Part shown: in pieces, positions 54,560 through 54,882 of the stretch
Numbering within the stretch: position 1 is the stretch's first letter
Layout of the letters: every line of letters starts with the position of its first letter
From: a bacterium
Lineage (GTDB): Bacteria > Vulcanimicrobiota > Vulcanimicrobiia > Vulcanimicrobiales > SCRA01
DNA length: 54,882 nt
Direction of reading: 5' to 3'
Assembly (NCBI GenBank): GCA_004298675.1
Contig: SCRI01000053.1
Coordinates: 1-54,882 of the forward strand
Notes under the pieces: generated by a model
Databases searched by the model: none
What the model saw: the letters and a program-made list of their open reading frames with translations, nothing else
Told to the model about the DNA's origin: nothing
Program-made: the position numbers and the translations under genes

Positions 54560-54586
54560 GTATCGGCTCCGCTCGCGTGCAATTTA
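54560..54586 (-). promoter_or_regulatory. Sigma-28-like promoter of the flgF operon
   Basis: TAAATTGC (54579-54586), an 11-base spacer and GCCGATAC (54560-54567) match the sigma-28 consensus at 12 of 16 positions with exact spacing, on the strand of flgF. Transcription would begin near 54553. Confidence 0.6.
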
Positions 54587-54603
54587 GCATGCCGTGGTTG
54601 CGG

Positions 54604-54728
54604 AGTTGGAGCATCCTGCGGGGACGCCCGTCGCGGCGCTCTCCTGCGCCGCTCCTACTTCCCTCGTCCTCGCTCTCGCCATCCATGGCTCCGCTCGGAC
54701 CTCGGAGACCCCGCAGGATGCTCCAACT
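54604..54728. repeat. Long inverted repeat upstream of the flgF promoter
   Basis: Two 20-base arms, 54604-54623 and 54709-54728, are perfect reverse complements (AGTTGGAGCATCC...CGGGG). They extend imperfectly outwards to 54596 and 54737 through GGTTGCG/CGCAACC with a two-base bulge. The 85 bases between are GC-rich and hold no gene. It could be an intergenic repeat element, the end of a small mobile element, or a bidirectional terminator with a large loop. Only one copy is complete in the window. Confidence 0.65.
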
Positions 54729-54882
54729 CTCGCAACCTAGCGCCGAGGGATAGCGGCGGAGCGTTCGGGGATGGTTATCTCCCGCAGGGGCTCTCGCGAA
54801 CGAGCGCACTCAGGATGAGGGAGCGAGTGAGCGTGAGAGTGAGCCGGAGCAGGACGCGGAGGCGAACGTCCCCGGAGCGGGG

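Larger units (their letters stand above)
54457..54882. other. Non-coding end region: flgF leader, promoter and repeats
   Basis: No gene is convincing in these 426 bases. From left to right there is the flgF leader (54457-54553) with a perfect 6-base-pair hairpin GGACCC/GGGTCC (54493-54498, 54509-54514, 10-base loop), the sigma-28-like promoter (54560-54586), a long inverted repeat (54604-54728), and a GC-rich tail (about 54775-54882) full of GAGCG and GAGAG-type words that looks like a decayed copy of the material between the repeat arms. A 112-codon minus frame crosses it but has no family features. Confidence 0.6.

Noticed and set aside
54471-54809. 112-codon minus-strand open frame over the inverted repeat
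   Set aside because: It crosses the sigma-28-like promoter and both repeat arms, is rich in Arg/Gly/Ser and resembles no protein family; better explained as non-coding.

Overview
The window is GC-rich bacterial chromosome with tightly packed genes, many sharing ATGA, GTGA or TGATG start/stop overlaps. A diderm envelope is indicated by flagellar P-ring and L-ring genes (flgI, flgH). This sits beside genes more often seen in Gram-positives (an Amj-type lipid II flippase, a FliW/CsrA pair) and an archaeal/eukaryotic-style prolyl-tRNA synthetase. The mixture, with a BTAD-type regulator fused to an ATPase, would fit a deep-branching phylum such as Eremiobacterota (WPS-2). That placement is inference from gene content; no rRNA gene is present to settle it.

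Layout. (1) 1-1948, plus strand: two overlapping TadE-like pseudopilin genes and an unknown one-helix membrane protein. (2) 1945-12681, minus strand: a BTAD regulator, proS, a small secreted protein, an M16 peptidase, amj, a TPR lipoprotein, a penicillin-acylase-family hydrolase, a methyltransferase and a geranylgeranyl-reductase-like flavoprotein. (3) 12937-14454: divergent iclR-type regulator and cobalamin adenosyltransferase. (4) 14467-22957, minus: a core housekeeping run rpsB-tsf-pyrH-frr-x-cdsA-dxr-rseP-ispG, then a copper-amine-oxidase-like stalk protein and a Nudix hydrolase. The position where uppS is often found holds a 70-codon unknown gene. (5) 23095-32720, minus: a nine-gene pseudaminic acid operon (pseB, pseC, SpsF-like cytidylyltransferase, pseG, pseH, pseI, two methyltransferase genes of which one is a glycosyltransferase fusion, and the Pse-associated methylase). 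(6) 32817-37156, plus: a four-gene island (GT2, ExeA-like AAA ATPase, a large unknown protein, GT2). (7) 37153-54456, minus: flagellar genes in transcription order flgF-flgG-flgA-flgH-flgI-flgJ(rod-binding)-flgM-flgN-flgK-flgL-fliW-csrA-flagellin-GT2/TPR-GT2-flaG-fliD-fliS-fliT-like. (8) 54457-54882: non-coding, with a sigma-28-like promoter for flgF and a long inverted repeat.

How it fits together. Regions 5-7 form one flagellum and flagellin-glycosylation locus. Sigma-28-type sequences (TAAA-N15-GCCGATA) lie in front of flagellin and flgF, with weaker ones before pseB, flgM and flaG. Filament, sugar supply and rod/hook genes may therefore share FliA/FlgM control, with CsrA/FliW adding translational control of flagellin. 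No Maf-type pseudaminyl transferase is seen, so one of the five glycosyltransferases here probably does that job. The fused glycosyltransferase-methyltransferase in the pse operon and the GT2-TPR protein directly downstream of flagellin are the best candidates for new biology.
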